This document shows positions 36,624-48,812 of a DNA stretch of 64,000 bases, piece after piece. Source of the DNA: Serilophus lunatus (Eukaryota; Chordata; Aves; Passeriformes; Eurylaimidae). Under the pieces are notes generated by a model, which worked only from the letters and a program-made list of their open reading frames with translations, made no database searches and was not told the DNA's origin. A program made the position numbers and the translations under genes. Every line of letters starts with the position of its first letter. Within the stretch, counting starts at the first letter, position 1. Location of the stretch: NCBI GenBank assembly GCA_013399895.1, contig VXBA01001334.1, positions 478,811-542,810 on the forward strand, read 5' to 3'.

Positions 36624-36663
36624 AGGATAATAAATGACATGACCCAGAAGACTTACATAAAAC
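36624..36663 (-). CDS. Internal coding exon M7 of the minus-strand gene
   Basis: The acceptor is outstanding (ccttccttatcccctgtttctttaacag on the minus strand) and the donor is CCT/gtaagttt. The 40 bases read one base plus FYVSLLGHVIYYP, ending in phase 0, which M6 requires. An internal GTTTTAT/gtaagt could act as an alternative donor, giving a 7-base exon. A second frame is also open, but its leftover phase does not match M6. The segment is hydrophobic and aromatic and could be a buried strand or helix. Confidence 0.55.
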
Positions 36664-39655
36664 CTGTTAAAGAAACAGGGGATAAGGAAGGGATTAAAGA
36701 TGGAAAATAAAATAGGGTTCGAAAGACAAGTGAGACATAGAAACCCCTCTCCCCATCAAAGTGTGCTTAGGGACTTGTCATCTACCTGAATGAAACCAGC
36801 ATGTTAAAAATAAGCACCCTTGCACTATTAGAAGTGTCTAAATCTTCTTGGATGAGGCTGAAAATCTGAGATGACTATCATAACCTTTATGTCAGTAATG
36901 ACAGCCCAACTGGCTAACATGTTTGTTCCTTTTCTCATGCCTTTTTTCCTTGCCCTCACTCCCAAGACTTCACTTCAGGTCACTGCTATGTCTGCAAGCT
37001 TTTGTCTGTATCTCTGAAACATAGCACAACTGAATTCCTTGAACACCAATTCATTCCTTAAGTGACCAATGTCTTTCTTACACCTCCCTCTGTCCCTGAC
37101 TGGTCTTATTTCATCACAACATCAGTTGAGAGGATAAATAGTCAGCAGAACTCAAGATCATGGTTTCAGTGTCATGAGTGACACATACCTTTTTGTCTAG
37201 CCTTTCCTCAATTCTAGTTTATGATCTATGCTTTTCCCTCCTGACTTCTCACTATCCATCTGTCCCAGCATTGCACCTTGTGCTCATTGTTATAGCAGTG
37301 AGGCAAGTGTTGTTTGTATGATAACACCTCCCATCCCAGTCTGCCTCTGTGGTTTTCTCATGTTGTTCTGCAGGACTAGAACAGCTGTCTTGAGGTAATA
37401 TGCCAAGCCCCTTAACCTTGCATTATTTAAATTTCTCCCTAGGGAACAAGGAAAGTCTGTGAGCATCCTCCACTTATGGGAACCTTTTGTCAGTTTATAT
37501 GGTGTTATCTCAGCCCTATTCCTCTTGCTAGAGAAAAGCCTATGGCATTGAACAGGTCATATTTTCATGGAGTCTGTTTTTATGAAAAGACTGAGATGCT
37601 CACCCTGACTCATTAAGACAAAGAATGTGAAGACAAACAAAATAGTTCAAATTGGACATTTAACTAATCTCCTTTTAAAGCTCTGACACAAAAAAACCCA
37701 CAAAGTGAATTACAAGGAAGAAAAGGAAGATGTCTGAAATAGAATTTACATCAGTAGATTTTGACAGCTGCAATATTATAAGCTGAATTAATGTTCCATA
37801 AACATACATTGGGCATTTCCATTATAGTTATGTCAGGTCTCATTGTCAGTTAACAGGTGCCTATGTAGTAAACCACATCTGACTTCTGAGCCGTACCTTG
37901 AGTTATATTTTCTGATATCAAATGATACTAATATACAATGGGATACATCTAGTCTTTAATTTTTCTACTGAATTGTTACACTAAAATATATCCTCTCCCC
38001 GCACTCCTCACAAAACAACAACAAAAACAGTAGATCCAATAAACGAACAAGAAACACCAGGGACAGTTTTGGTATACTCATCATACTCTACCATATCTTA
38101 AAGTGAGGTGAGTTGATATGCACTTATCAACTTATTCGCATCAATAAATACACAGAGAAAACCATTAGCTATTTTCAGAGCTATCTATAAGGCAAGCCTT
38201 AGATAAAAACCATCAGTTAAAAACATGTTTGTTTTTTTATCAGACACTGGATTGCTGATGGATGTGGATCCAGTTAGAAAAGTACCTCCAAAATATAAAA
38301 GAAAAAAATGTAAATATGAAAGAATTTCTAAATCACTAATAGCCTGTACCCAGATGAAAATGGGATACCCTATTTCTGAAAACAATATGACTTTTCCCCC
38401 CCACCAAATAAAAGTAGATAAAATTGTGAGTTTGTTTTATCCTGTTGCAATGTTTCTGCTTGTTTTGTTTTTCCTTTTCCCTCTCACTGTTTAATTTATT
38501 TATTTATTAAATTAGAGACACTGATTTTCTCTGGACACGTGGTACAGGAGAACTTCAGCATTAGCCTAGCCCTCAGGGAAGTGTTTGAAAATCTCTGCAC
38601 ATCCAGCAAGCAACAACATAACAGATGGGTGAGTTGGTCACAGTAGCAAAGACTTTTCCTTGAATTACCACATCACAGGAAGCATCTGAGAGAAAGCCTC
38701 AACTTCACACACCCCTAACTTCAAGCAAAAGAGGAATAGAATTTTTCACATCCTTACATGGCTTAAGAAGCTACTCAGAATGAAATGTCACAGTTCTCCT
38801 TAGCACAAAAGTAAACATGGGATATAATTGTTTGTCATCTTTTATTTAAGTTGTGGTTCTATTCAAATTTCAAGCATGCTTAATTTGACCACAGCCAACT
38901 GTCTAAACAAACAAGCTTCAGTACTTCTACTGCGTCAACAATGAACTTAATAACATCAGACTACATTTTTCCACGATTTTTCTCTAGCTTACTGAAAATG
39001 CTATTTCCTCTGCTTACTACCATAGGCTATCTACATGTAGGGGAGCTTAGTTTCAGATACACTGAATATAATGAGAAATAAACTAGCAACAGACACAAGA
39101 TTACTGGCAGCAGAAATCAGTGAGAGGGGCTGTCTAGTCTTAATTCCTGCCTCAGTTTTCCATTTTGCAGTAAACATAAAATGAATAAAAATAAACTGTA
39201 ATTAAAAATAAAACGTTAAAAAAAATACCAAAAAACCAAGCAAACAAAATAAAACAAAGCATTAGTGTAATAGATCTATTAGAAATCCTCTAGTGAGACA
39301 TAGTGTGACATTGTATGGGTTCCCAGCTTTAGGACTGCATCTAACCTATACTGTTTGGACAAACTCAGTCCTACTGATTTATGTATGATCATAAAACGAG
39401 TTCAGTAGTGAAGCAGGGAAGAGACAGACACAAGGATATCTGCAGATTTCAGTCATCCACTATATCCATAAAAGCAGCCATAGTGCTATAAGAGTCCAAG
39501 GAGTGTGCTATTACAAGCAATTCAAATTATCAAGCTACAAAGTTAGTAGTTTGAATATGTATAAATGAAGAACTTCTTAGCCTGGTCTACCCTTGTCTCT
39601 TTCTCCTTCTAGTCCTATGTCTTTGTGAGTCTTACCTTCCTCAAAAATCTCTCAC

Positions 39656-39684
39656 CTTCCAAAGTAACCACACCACAGGTACTT
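39656..39684 (-). CDS. Possible internal exon M8 of the minus-strand gene
   Basis: The donor TTTGGAAG/gtgaga is good but the acceptor (gagtgactgtag) is poor in pyrimidines. The frame reads KYLWCGYFG plus two bases that combine with G of M7 to give Arg. The phase fits, but at 29 bases chance is a serious alternative. The true upstream exon may be elsewhere. Confidence 0.3.
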
Positions 39685-41039
39685 CTACAGTCACTCATTA
39701 ATTGCTCACATGGTCACCAGAAGTCAGCACAATGCATCTCTCATTGGATTCCTTTCTAATTAATTGACACTACAATAATGTATGTAGGTACTAACACCAG
39801 TTCTACTGATTCTGTAGATTTTAGCAGTGAAACAGCCAAGCTGAACTGAACTGCTGTCAAACAGTACTACCTCAGTTTCTCTTTTACTTGCCTGAATAGA
39901 AGGATATTAACAACTCCACAGAACTGTAGAAATAAGAAACTTCAAGAATGTTCTTAAGGTCTGTACATAGGATGGTGTGGCATTGACTAAATGACCTCAG
40001 AAAAGCATAAATGGCCTAGGCTTGAGCCTAGAACTGTTGAACCCAAAGCTTCGATCATTAAGCAGCAGCATCCTTGGTAGATCACTAAAGCTGAGAGACC
40101 CTCACAAAGGTCTCTCAGAAGGCTTAAGCATAAAGTTACAGAGCAGCACTCTTCATCCAAATGCTGTAAACTTTTTTTTGCTCTGTATGCTAAGATATAA
40201 ACACTATTACAATGCCATGCTTTGTGAGGGTTTGAGTATTCTCTGTTTCCCTAATGGCTAGTATACTTCGTAAATGCCCTTTTCTACCATATTTTCAGAA
40301 TCATCTTTTGCTCGTAAGTGTGAAAATAATGTATATCTAAGGATTACAAAAACCTACTGCATGTTAAACAGTCTTAGTTTATGCTCATCAGTTCAGCCTT
40401 CCTCAAACATATGCATTATTTGTGCTATCTGTTCTTCTTAAATTCAAGACATTCTCTGTGCCAGAAATTTTAAAATATATTATATTCCTCCCAGTTCTCC
40501 CCAGCCAAGTATGGGACTTTACTGCATCAAACATTGAATTTACTGAGATGAAAAGTTAGCACAATATTGGTCCCGAAATGTAGGTGGTATTGTTATCTTT
40601 TCATAGCTACATATACACCTCTCTGGAGAAGATTTCTTTTAGCTTCAGTCTTGGAGACAATGCTTTTGAGTCAATATTATGCTGTGATAATTCTTTGAAA
40701 CTTTATTTCTTTATATTAGCACCACTGGACAATATCCTTCTTTGAGAGAAACACCATCATTTACCAGTAGCTTACATTCAGCCTAGTCCCTGTAGCACAA
40801 TTCAGAAACACATTTTCTATTTACATTTGTCTCTCCCAGCTCTCATTTCACTTCCCAGAGCTTTTCTCCCCATGCTGTAATAGGCCTGAATTTTGATGAG
40901 GCCAAAACACAAAGCAGCCATCATGAATGACTTATTTAGATGCACAACTTTTAACATACTGCTGATTCTGTTACTACATCAGTCAAGCTTCCTGACTACT
41001 CTTCCTGAGATGTAACAGCTCCAGAAGGATTTGGAGAAA

Positions 41040-41330
41040 CACTACAATAGCCTGAGAGTTGCATTTGTTCTTGATTTTGCTGTTGCCCAGCCCTGATTAG
41101 AAAAAATGTTCCTGTTAGCTAATTACTTTCACAGTGGTGACAGATGGCCGAAGGGTGCATATGATGGAAAAAACAGAGAGGAAAAGGGTCAATGTTGCAG
41201 ATCACCTCGTTCCCCCTTTATTTAGGCTCCTCTAAAGCTGTTGATTTAATGGAGTGATCTCCCATTGCCGCTGGAGCAGTGACTGGAGAATCAGGCCCAT
41301 GAGGTTTAGTGACCTCTGGGTGAAGGCACT
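41040..41330. promoter_or_regulatory. Candidate conserved non-coding element
   Basis: The block includes gttagctaattactttcac (homeodomain-type TAATTA), cagatggc (E-box-like) and ttgatttaatgg, in a repeat-free context. It has the look of a developmental enhancer; evidence is motif content only. Confidence 0.3.
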
Positions 41331-42321
41331 GCAGGTGTGTAGCTAACAAGGTACTAATTGGGTACTAGACTGAGGATGAAAGCAGTTACAAGTAGTTGGT
41401 CAAGAGGCAGCATTGTACCCCAAAGAGCTGCAAGTGCTGGGCCTCATGGCAGGGAGGACAGAAAAGCTCTGCTCCTGGCTGCTTTTCTGCCCAGTCCTGG
41501 CTGTGAATGTTTTCATCGGGAGGAGCAGCCCTTCACTGGCAGTGCTTCTCTGTGCCTTTCTTGCAAACAGCTGAATTTGAGAGAAAATTTAGACATTTAA
41601 TTAACGAGTGTGGATGTGGCTCAGTGATTTATGTTTTCTTAGCAGCACAGGTACAAAGAGAAAATCCTTCAGCAAGACGATAAATAATATGCAAATTCCT
41701 TTCTCATGAAATCTTGACCAAGTTGTGATACTTTCATTTCTACATCTTGTTCCCTGCTTCCACAAATTCTTTTTGCATTGTCAATTCCATGAAATCTGCT
41801 TTCCCCTGTCCTTGCTGTCCATACACAAGATGCTCACCTATTAACATAACTTCACCGTGCTCAGGAGTCCCTTACACTTGAAAACAGCAAAGAAAAGAGA
41901 AAATAAAGATTACAGCCAGGGCCTGAAGGTATATTTCCAAAATGCATGTGCTCAAAGGTGAAAGTAGTACTGTTGTAAGTAAGACAGCAGCAAGAACTGT
42001 GACTATGTTTTTGGTACACCCCCAGCTACAGACCTTTGTTTTTGTTTTGTTTTGGTTTTTTTCCCTGGCAGTTTGCTTGATTTTAAAAACAGTATTATTT
42101 ACAAGGAAAGAAAGATAATACTACCTTTTTGCTTTGGCCAGTACCTCCATGATAAGCTTGGCTTATATATCATTTTCATTTGAACCTTGGTGCAAGATTT
42201 ACATGCATCCTTCATAATGCAAATTTCCTTTCCAGGCAGCTGTTCATCATGTTTAATTTTACTTTGATGCAATATCTACAGCCTGGTCATCTAAAAATGT
42301 TTACCTTTTCAATAACTGGAG

Positions 42322-42370
42322 NNNNNNNNNNNNNNNNNNNNNNNNNNNNNNNNNNNNNNNNNNNNNNNNN
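42322..42370. other. Assembly gap
   Basis: 49 N bases in AT-rich unique sequence. Confidence 0.95.
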
Positions 42371-43202
42371 AAATGGCTGACATATTAGTGGCACTGTGAA
42401 GTTTCCTCCTTGTTTTCTGCTGTTTTTTATCAGGTATCAGCTGCACTTTAAATTGCTGCTGAGGTGAATGAAAGCTAATAGGAGACATTCCTGAAGTCTG
42501 TTTTCTAATCAAATCAGACTGGGTCTTACTAATAAAATTGACTACCGTGAGCAAAACTGTTTGTGACTAAATAATCAGTTTTGTTGTTGAGAAGTGATTA
42601 AATTGCCTAAGGAAAAAATTATAAATAATACCTGGTTTACTAAGATGTCTTTTTCCCCCCCAGTCAATCTATTCTGAATTGCTTTTCTGTTTCATTTATT
42701 TATTTGTCTTTATTCTTATTTATTTATTTAATATTAGTCATGTTGCTTATTCTGTAACATGCAGCTTTGCTGAACTTGGACTATTTTGCAAGGAACAGTG
42801 ACATCAATCTCCTTCATTTAAATGATGGGAAACTGTAGTACAGGAAGGGAAGATGTAGCTAGGGGTAATTGTAAAGTCTGAGTTGGCATAAAAGTGAAGT
42901 TAAAACTATGGTGGAGAAAAGAAAATTAGTAGTGTAAAAATATTACTTTGTGCTGTGGGCTTCAACTGACACATTTGCAAAAAAATGATTAATTTCTCTT
43001 CTTTTTTAAAACATAGTATTTGTATTTCAACATCAAAATAAAACAAGTGCTTAACGAAGCATCTCATCTAGTTATCTTGGTAGAGTTCCCAGAAGGCAGG
43101 ACTTGATATAATGTGCTTAACACAACTGACTTTAGAAAAAGCCTGAACTCTTCCCCTTCTTCAGCTTAGAAAAGACAATATTCCAAAGAAAGAGACCATA
43201 AA

Positions 43203-43528
43203 CTATATTCTTCTTGATTTAGACCTTGAGTTGGCACTTAACTTCAGCTGAGTGATTAAATCCTTTTGACTCATCACATGCTTAAGTGGTTTGCTGACTT
43301 GAGATTTTAATGAGGCCACCTGCAACGGTTCCTTGTTGGTCTCTGGTGGAAGTTCTGCCTGAACAGGAGCTTTAGAACAGGAGAATAGGTGGCTCCAAGT
43401 TCCCATTCTGTTTTTCAGCTAATTTTTCTAACTTGAGCACATCCTTCCCAAGTTCAGGCTTGATTGCTTGATTACAATGCCAAGCACACTGATGACACTC
43501 CACAAAGAATGCTTCATAATTAGCAGTA
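43203..43528 (-). pseudogene. Frameshifted exon-like coding block
   Basis: On the minus strand a strong acceptor (ctctctcttttatcag) ends just before 43528. From there a frame reads 51 codons, starting TANYEAFFVECHQCAWHC, with IKPELGKDVLKLEKLAEK following, and stops at 43372-43374. Just before that stop the next frame takes over (SKAPVQAELPPETNKEPLQ), continues LKHVMSQKDLITQLKLSA and ends SRSKSRRI at a TAG (43203-43205). Both halves are protein-like, so one base has probably been gained or lost, by mutation or assembly error. Two Cys/His pairs (CHQC, WHC) hint at metal binding. It could be a terminal exon of the same gene upstream of M8 or of a different gene. The family is unknown. Confidence 0.5.
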
Positions 43529-43888
43529 CTGATAAAAGAGAGAGATAACATTAAAATAATAGTTTATGGGTACCGTGCAACAATATTAATGGGTTAAATT
43601 CTTTTTTTTGCCTTCACAGTGCAGCTGAGAAAAGTCGATTCTTTTTATTTCTCCTACTTCAACTGATAATTACCTATGTTAAACCCAAGGCATCTTCCAG
43701 CACAAAAAACAATAACACTTCCTACCCTAATTAAAAGTGAAATATTTTCCCCTAACTAACAAACTTTACAGACACAAGTCTCCACCTCCCACAGCAACAA
43801 GTATTATTTGTAACATCATTTTTCCTCTTATTGTTGCCTGAGGGGACAGATGAGCATCATGGTGCACTGTCAAGTCGGTGGGGGGGGG

Positions 43889-43889
43889 N
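43889..43889. other. Single N in a poly(G) run
   Basis: N after nine or more G. Base count is uncertain. Confidence 0.95.
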
Positions 43890-45870
43890 ATAAGTGACTT
43901 GAGGATCTCACTGAGAACCTTGGGTGGACCTATTTCTGATTAAACCTCGTGTCTGTATATATGAGGAGCCCTTTTGACCTTAAGTCTCTCAAATTACGTC
44001 CTCATGCATTTCAGATTTGATTGAGGAACACTTTTAATTTTCATTTCACCCAGGCAGGGACTACAAATACAGGACTTCAAGACTACGAGGATCTGAATTT
44101 GGAAGTTGAATTATCTGCATTTTGTTTCTCAAAATGGTCTGAGTTCTCCAAATTTGGTACAAGCTACTTGTGGATATTGGTTTGGGACTCTGCAGGAGAG
44201 TGTACTATCCTCTCTCCTAGGTCACTGCACTTCAGAAAAGAGCTTAGTCTCTCTCAGGACAATGGTATCTCTAACTACAGAACATATTGCCTAATCTTGA
44301 GATAATAAGAAGAGGCAAGAGAAAAGAAGGTAGCTATATTCCTGACATGAACAGATGATCAGAGGCATTCTTATGACCCCAATGTAACTCATTGTTCCAC
44401 AATTAGTTGCAGACAATATCTAATTCTTCAAGTTCAGAGTCTTTTCTTCTTTTTATCATTATTCTTTTTCCCTCAGCTTTTTGTTTCTCGTACTTAAATG
44501 CAGGGTTTTATTTTAACCCCCTCAGATACCTCCACTTTCTCCCCCCCTCCAGGAAGCTCAGGAATAAAATTCTCTAAGAATAAAAAAACCCCTGTGACCA
44601 AAAATTGCCCATTTTTAATCGAATAAACAAACCCCAAATAATTTAATAGTATCATTTAATTAATTTAATATAATAAAAACCCTTGAGTTAATCAAGTTTT
44701 TATTCTTGGAATTTTGCCATATGCAATATATATGTATTAAATATATGTAACATATATATTGTGCCCTTAGATAATTTATACATATAGAAAAATAGGTACA
44801 TAAGTGCATATTCACAATATGTGAACTTTCCAGTTGGGGAGAAGAGAGAAGGAATGTGATTTCCTTATGCAATGTTTAATTCTAGAAGGAAATATTTCAG
44901 TATTTGGAAATTACATGCAATCATTGGTATTAAAGACCTTTATCTCCCTGTAACAGTCAGTACTATAGTTTTTTATTAGCCTGAGGCACTAAGATGGAAG
45001 AAGGGGGAAGGGAGAGGGAATAGATTTGCCTCTCGCGCTTCCAGAAATTGCCTCCTATTCTTCTTCGAATAGAAGCCCAGCAAGTGTGACACTTCATAGG
45101 CAGCTGTTCTGAAGAGGTTTAGGATATTACTACATCCTCTCAGGCTAGTGGGCACCAAGCAAGCATTTGCAGAGCTGAGTAGGAAAACTGGAGTAGGAAA
45201 TCACATTTGAACATCTTTTAATTTTTCTGCTTAATATGTGGATAATGGGTATTGGGTACTTCATGGCATTTGTCCATTTTGGTCAGGAAGTGTGTACTCC
45301 CATCAATATTACTACAACAGTCCTCAAATTTATTTTGGGTGAATTACTCTTTATGGATATAAATCTCAAGATAACAAGGACAAGTAATAGATTGTGAACC
45401 TTTAGGAGATCTGACTGCTTCTAGTGGATATGAACCCTGATCTCTGAATATACTTGGTTCTGAGTTTTTATTTCAGATCCTCCTGTACAACCATCAGTCC
45501 CATTGCAGTGGGACTAAAATGGGATAATTACTCTGTTCCAGGACATTAATGGGCAGAACATGTTTGTAATGTGTTTAGCTGCCATAAATATTAATGCACT
45601 CATTTGAGGGGCAATAAATTGATAGAGTGTGGCCTTATAATGCATAAAAATTGCATCAGCTTCAGAGCCAAAATAACAAATTCCTCCATGACTTGAAGTA
45701 ATTGGGGAAGGTGCTTTTCTCAGAGTAATTTTTTTGGCACTTTGAATATTCAGACCTTGAATTGTCTTCCTTTAGAATATTAGTCAGAAAAACACTTAGG
45801 GTTGCCATGACGTAATAAAAATTTCAAAATAGTGAACAAACTATCTTAGCTGTTTCAGAAAAAGATCATA
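43890..45870. other. Non-coding stretch with candidate regulatory block
   Basis: Mostly AT-rich unique sequence. A block at 45540-45680 has homeodomain-like and A/T-rich sites. An open minus-strand frame at 44976-45158 (GCSNILNLFRTAAYEV) lacks a usable donor and is not called. Confidence 0.45.
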
Positions 45871-45879
45871 AAAAGTACC

Positions 45880-46345
45880 ACGGAATCACAGAATCACTAG
45901 GTTGGAAGAGACCTCCAAGATCATCTAGTCCAACCCTTGCCCTAACATCTCGACTAGACTAGACCATGTCACCAGGTGCCACGTCCAGCCTTTTTTTAAA
46001 CACATCCAGGGATGGTGACTGCACCACTTCCCTGGGCAGACTATTCCAATACCGTTCCTAATGCAGGCCAGGATGCTGTTGGCCTTCTTGGCCACCAGGG
46101 CACATTGCTGGCTCATGGTGAGCTGACTGTCAACCAGTACCCCCAGGTCCCTTTCCACCTGGGCACTATCCAGCCACTCTGTCCCCAGCTTATAATATTG
46201 CAGGGGGTTTTTGCAGCCAAAATGCAGGACTCGGCACTTAGACTTATTGAATTTCATCTTATTGGATACTGCCCAGGTCTCTCTGAAGAGCCCTCCTTCC
46301 TTCCAATAGATCGACACAAGCTCCCAGCTTAGTGTTGTCCGCAAA
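45880..46345 (-). mobile_element. CR1 LINE 3' fragment with internal deletion, reverse orientation
   Basis: The 3' tail is at 45880-45893 (complement of GTGATTCTGTGATT). On the minus strand the frame shows FNKSKCRVLHFG, RDLGVLVDSQLTMSQQC and KKANSILACIRN. It then jumps to the region that normally follows about 300 bases later (sequence for a CR1 segment like SLPREVVQSPS, here read in another frame). The LVRPQLE...LLERVQRRA blocks are missing, so the copy has an internal deletion. It starts 5'-truncated near the FADD-type motif (FADNTKLG, 46320-46345). It is younger-looking than its neighbours. Confidence 0.9.
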
Positions 46346-47759
46346 AAAAAGTAGTTGCTTTCTGTAATGACCAAGTTAGAAATTAATAAATTATGTTTAT
46401 CTCCAGCTTTATTGGTCTGAGAAAATGACTCAATAATGCTTTAAAAGGGAGCAAACAGTTGATTAAGAGAGCCATATATCTATTTAAACACCTATGCCTG
46501 ACTCTCACCTATAGTCAAAACATGTCAGAACACCTTAGTGAGCAGTGACTTTGTCTGTAGCTATATCATTAAATGAAGTATTACATTTTTATACTCTGAA
46601 TGTGAACATTTACAATATTTTTAGAGTATTCCTGGCCTGGGTTTGATATGGACCAACTTGTACACTCCCAAAAACCCCTGTTCATTGCTGATCATTAGCA
46701 TGTGTTAAAGACTGGAAAGAGTCTATCCTTTCCACAGGGCTAATATTGTTACATTGAAGGCAAAAAATTTTGTGCTTTTTTTGCCTCTGTGACTGAACAG
46801 TCCCAGGAATTTATTTAATTTATTGGTAAAAACATAGCCATCCAAAACTTCTCTGACTGTAACTTAAGAGCAGGTAAAAGCTCTGCCATAATACTTAAGC
46901 ACAAAAACATATATATATGCTATAGTAGGTTGGCAGTCCTATTTAAAAGAAAAAGAGTTATGTGGAGATTAACACGCTAAACCATGTTTAAATGCATGTA
47001 CATGATGGGCAGAAGGATTATTCACCTCCAAGTATGGTACCACATATCATTCGTGACTGGTAACACATCATCTATTGCGGGGTCTCGGACAGGTTACCTT
47101 TTGTAGGAAATTACAATTTGGTAAGAAAAGAGGGGCGTAATGTGTGCTACAGGGCTCACAAAAAAACCCCATGATGCAGGTGGATTCAAGCTCTAAATTA
47201 AAGAATAGCCAGTGTGAGGCACAGATATATGTAAAGAATAGCTGTTATAAGGCATGGAGCTAGGTAAACTCACCAAAAACTATATAAAAATCAAGTAGTA
47301 CAGTAGGTTGTCTTCCAGGGCAATTTAGCAATGATTGGCAGATTTGGTCATAACCCAGACTGCAAAATGCAAATAATAAATAGCCTAGACACACACACGC
47401 AGAGAAATAAAAATATAAGGGCTGAGGACTGATCCAGAAAACCGGCCTGACAGAGAGGGGATGCGACACTCTGAAGCCTGCTGAATATAGAGATGTAGAG
47501 AGCTGCTTGACAACAGTGTGCTGAAAAACACTGTAGCCCATGGCTCCTCATTATCTTCATATCTGTAACTCTACATCCTGACCTGGGGGGGATGCCTTAG
47601 GGTACATATCCTGAGGTAAGAAATATCCAACTAAGACAGCAGGAAATGCTTCACAATGCCAGCATGGAGAGACACTTGGTAAAACTAAGAGCTGAGAAGC
47701 TTTGCAATTCTCTTTTCCCCTTGGGTCTCTTCTGAAGGCCATAACCATGAAAATACAGG

Positions 47760-47893
47760 TTTTGTCTTTTTTTGTTTTTTGTTTTTTGTTTTTTTTTTTT
47801 TTGGCGGGGGGGGCTGTTGTGGTTTTTTTGTGGGGTTTTTTGTTTGGTTGTGGTTTGGTGTTTTTTTGTTTTTTGTGTTGTTTTTTTTTTTCC
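47760..47893 (+). repeat. T/G-only low-complexity tract
   Basis: About 130 bases of T and G only, apart from a few C, including gggggggg and gggg runs. The long frames seen in it on either strand are artefacts of composition. Confidence 0.88.
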
Positions 47894-48575
47894 AGTTTAA
47901 GACAGGCAACAAGCAAGCTTTGAAAAGCTTCAGGCATGATGATGAAGGTAATGATGGACCAAAGGGCTGTACAACGTGAAGAATTTTGATGAAAATGTGG
48001 AATATCTGTTAGCTGTGAAAGACTGAGAAAATATGTACAAAACATTGTGGAAATTTTCTAAAGGCTCCACAAGAGCTGGATGCACATCTTCTTTCACTGC
48101 TCTGTGGGCTGCTCTCATTGTCAGTGGAATCACCACTCCATGAAGTTGTTATACCCACTGATGACTTTAGATCACCTTTATTAGTACTTTTTTCACTAAT
48201 ACTAAAATTAGTATTGCGGTAACCCTTTGGGCATCATGTTCCTTATACAGGATCCTGATGCATTTCTCATTTTTAGAGAAACATCAGCTTTCCCCAAGCA
48301 GCAGGTGGAATCTGAGATTGTGTTTCCCTTCTCACTCTTTTTAATACCCAGGCACAGGCAACACTGACCAAGAGATGTCTCAACACAACTGTCATCTTCA
48401 TGGGACCTGCTGCCTCCATGTTTTCAGTTTGACAGGGCGCCCACGAAACGCACAGTGGCTCCCTGTCTTCTCAGTGAGAAAAGGGTGCTTTCTGCATTCT
48501 GGGACCTAATCACACTGAGAAAGAAGGGAGAGTTGTTAAGCCCCAGAAGACCATGGATGGTGGCTGTTTTCTGTT

Positions 48576-48812
48576 TTTGGTTTTTTTTTTTTTTTTTTTG
48601 CTTTGTTTTGGGTTTTTTGTTTGTTTGTGTTGTTTTTTATGTTGTTTTTTTTCTTCCCTTTCTTTAACTCCTTTCCATTTACATTTAGAGAAATGACATA
48701 TAGTAATTAGGTTCCCTATTCTGCCATAAATTTAAATAGAATCCTTTAAAAATAGTCTTTAAAACTTTAGGTCTTTTTTTTTCTTTTTTTTTTTCTTTTT
48801 TTTTTTTTTTTC
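48576..48812 (+). repeat. T/G and poly(T) low-complexity tracts
   Basis: Two neighbouring tracts: T/G at 48576-48660 and T with sparse C at 48774-48812. Confidence 0.85.

Larger units (their letters stand above)
39690..43200. other. Repeat-poor non-coding stretch with an assembly gap
   Basis: A candidate conserved block at 41040-41330 and N bases at 42322-42370. I see no transposon and no supported exon. Confidence 0.5.

Noticed and set aside
44976..45158. Minus-strand frame after a good acceptor (ttttcctactcag), protein-like in part
   Set aside because: No usable donor in a phase that leads to the 43.5-kb block or any other exon.
47557..48045. Long frames on both strands around 47.6-48.0 kb
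   Set aside because: Produced by the T/G (A/C) low-complexity tract, which gives Lys/Pro/Thr- or Phe/Gly-rich nonsense.
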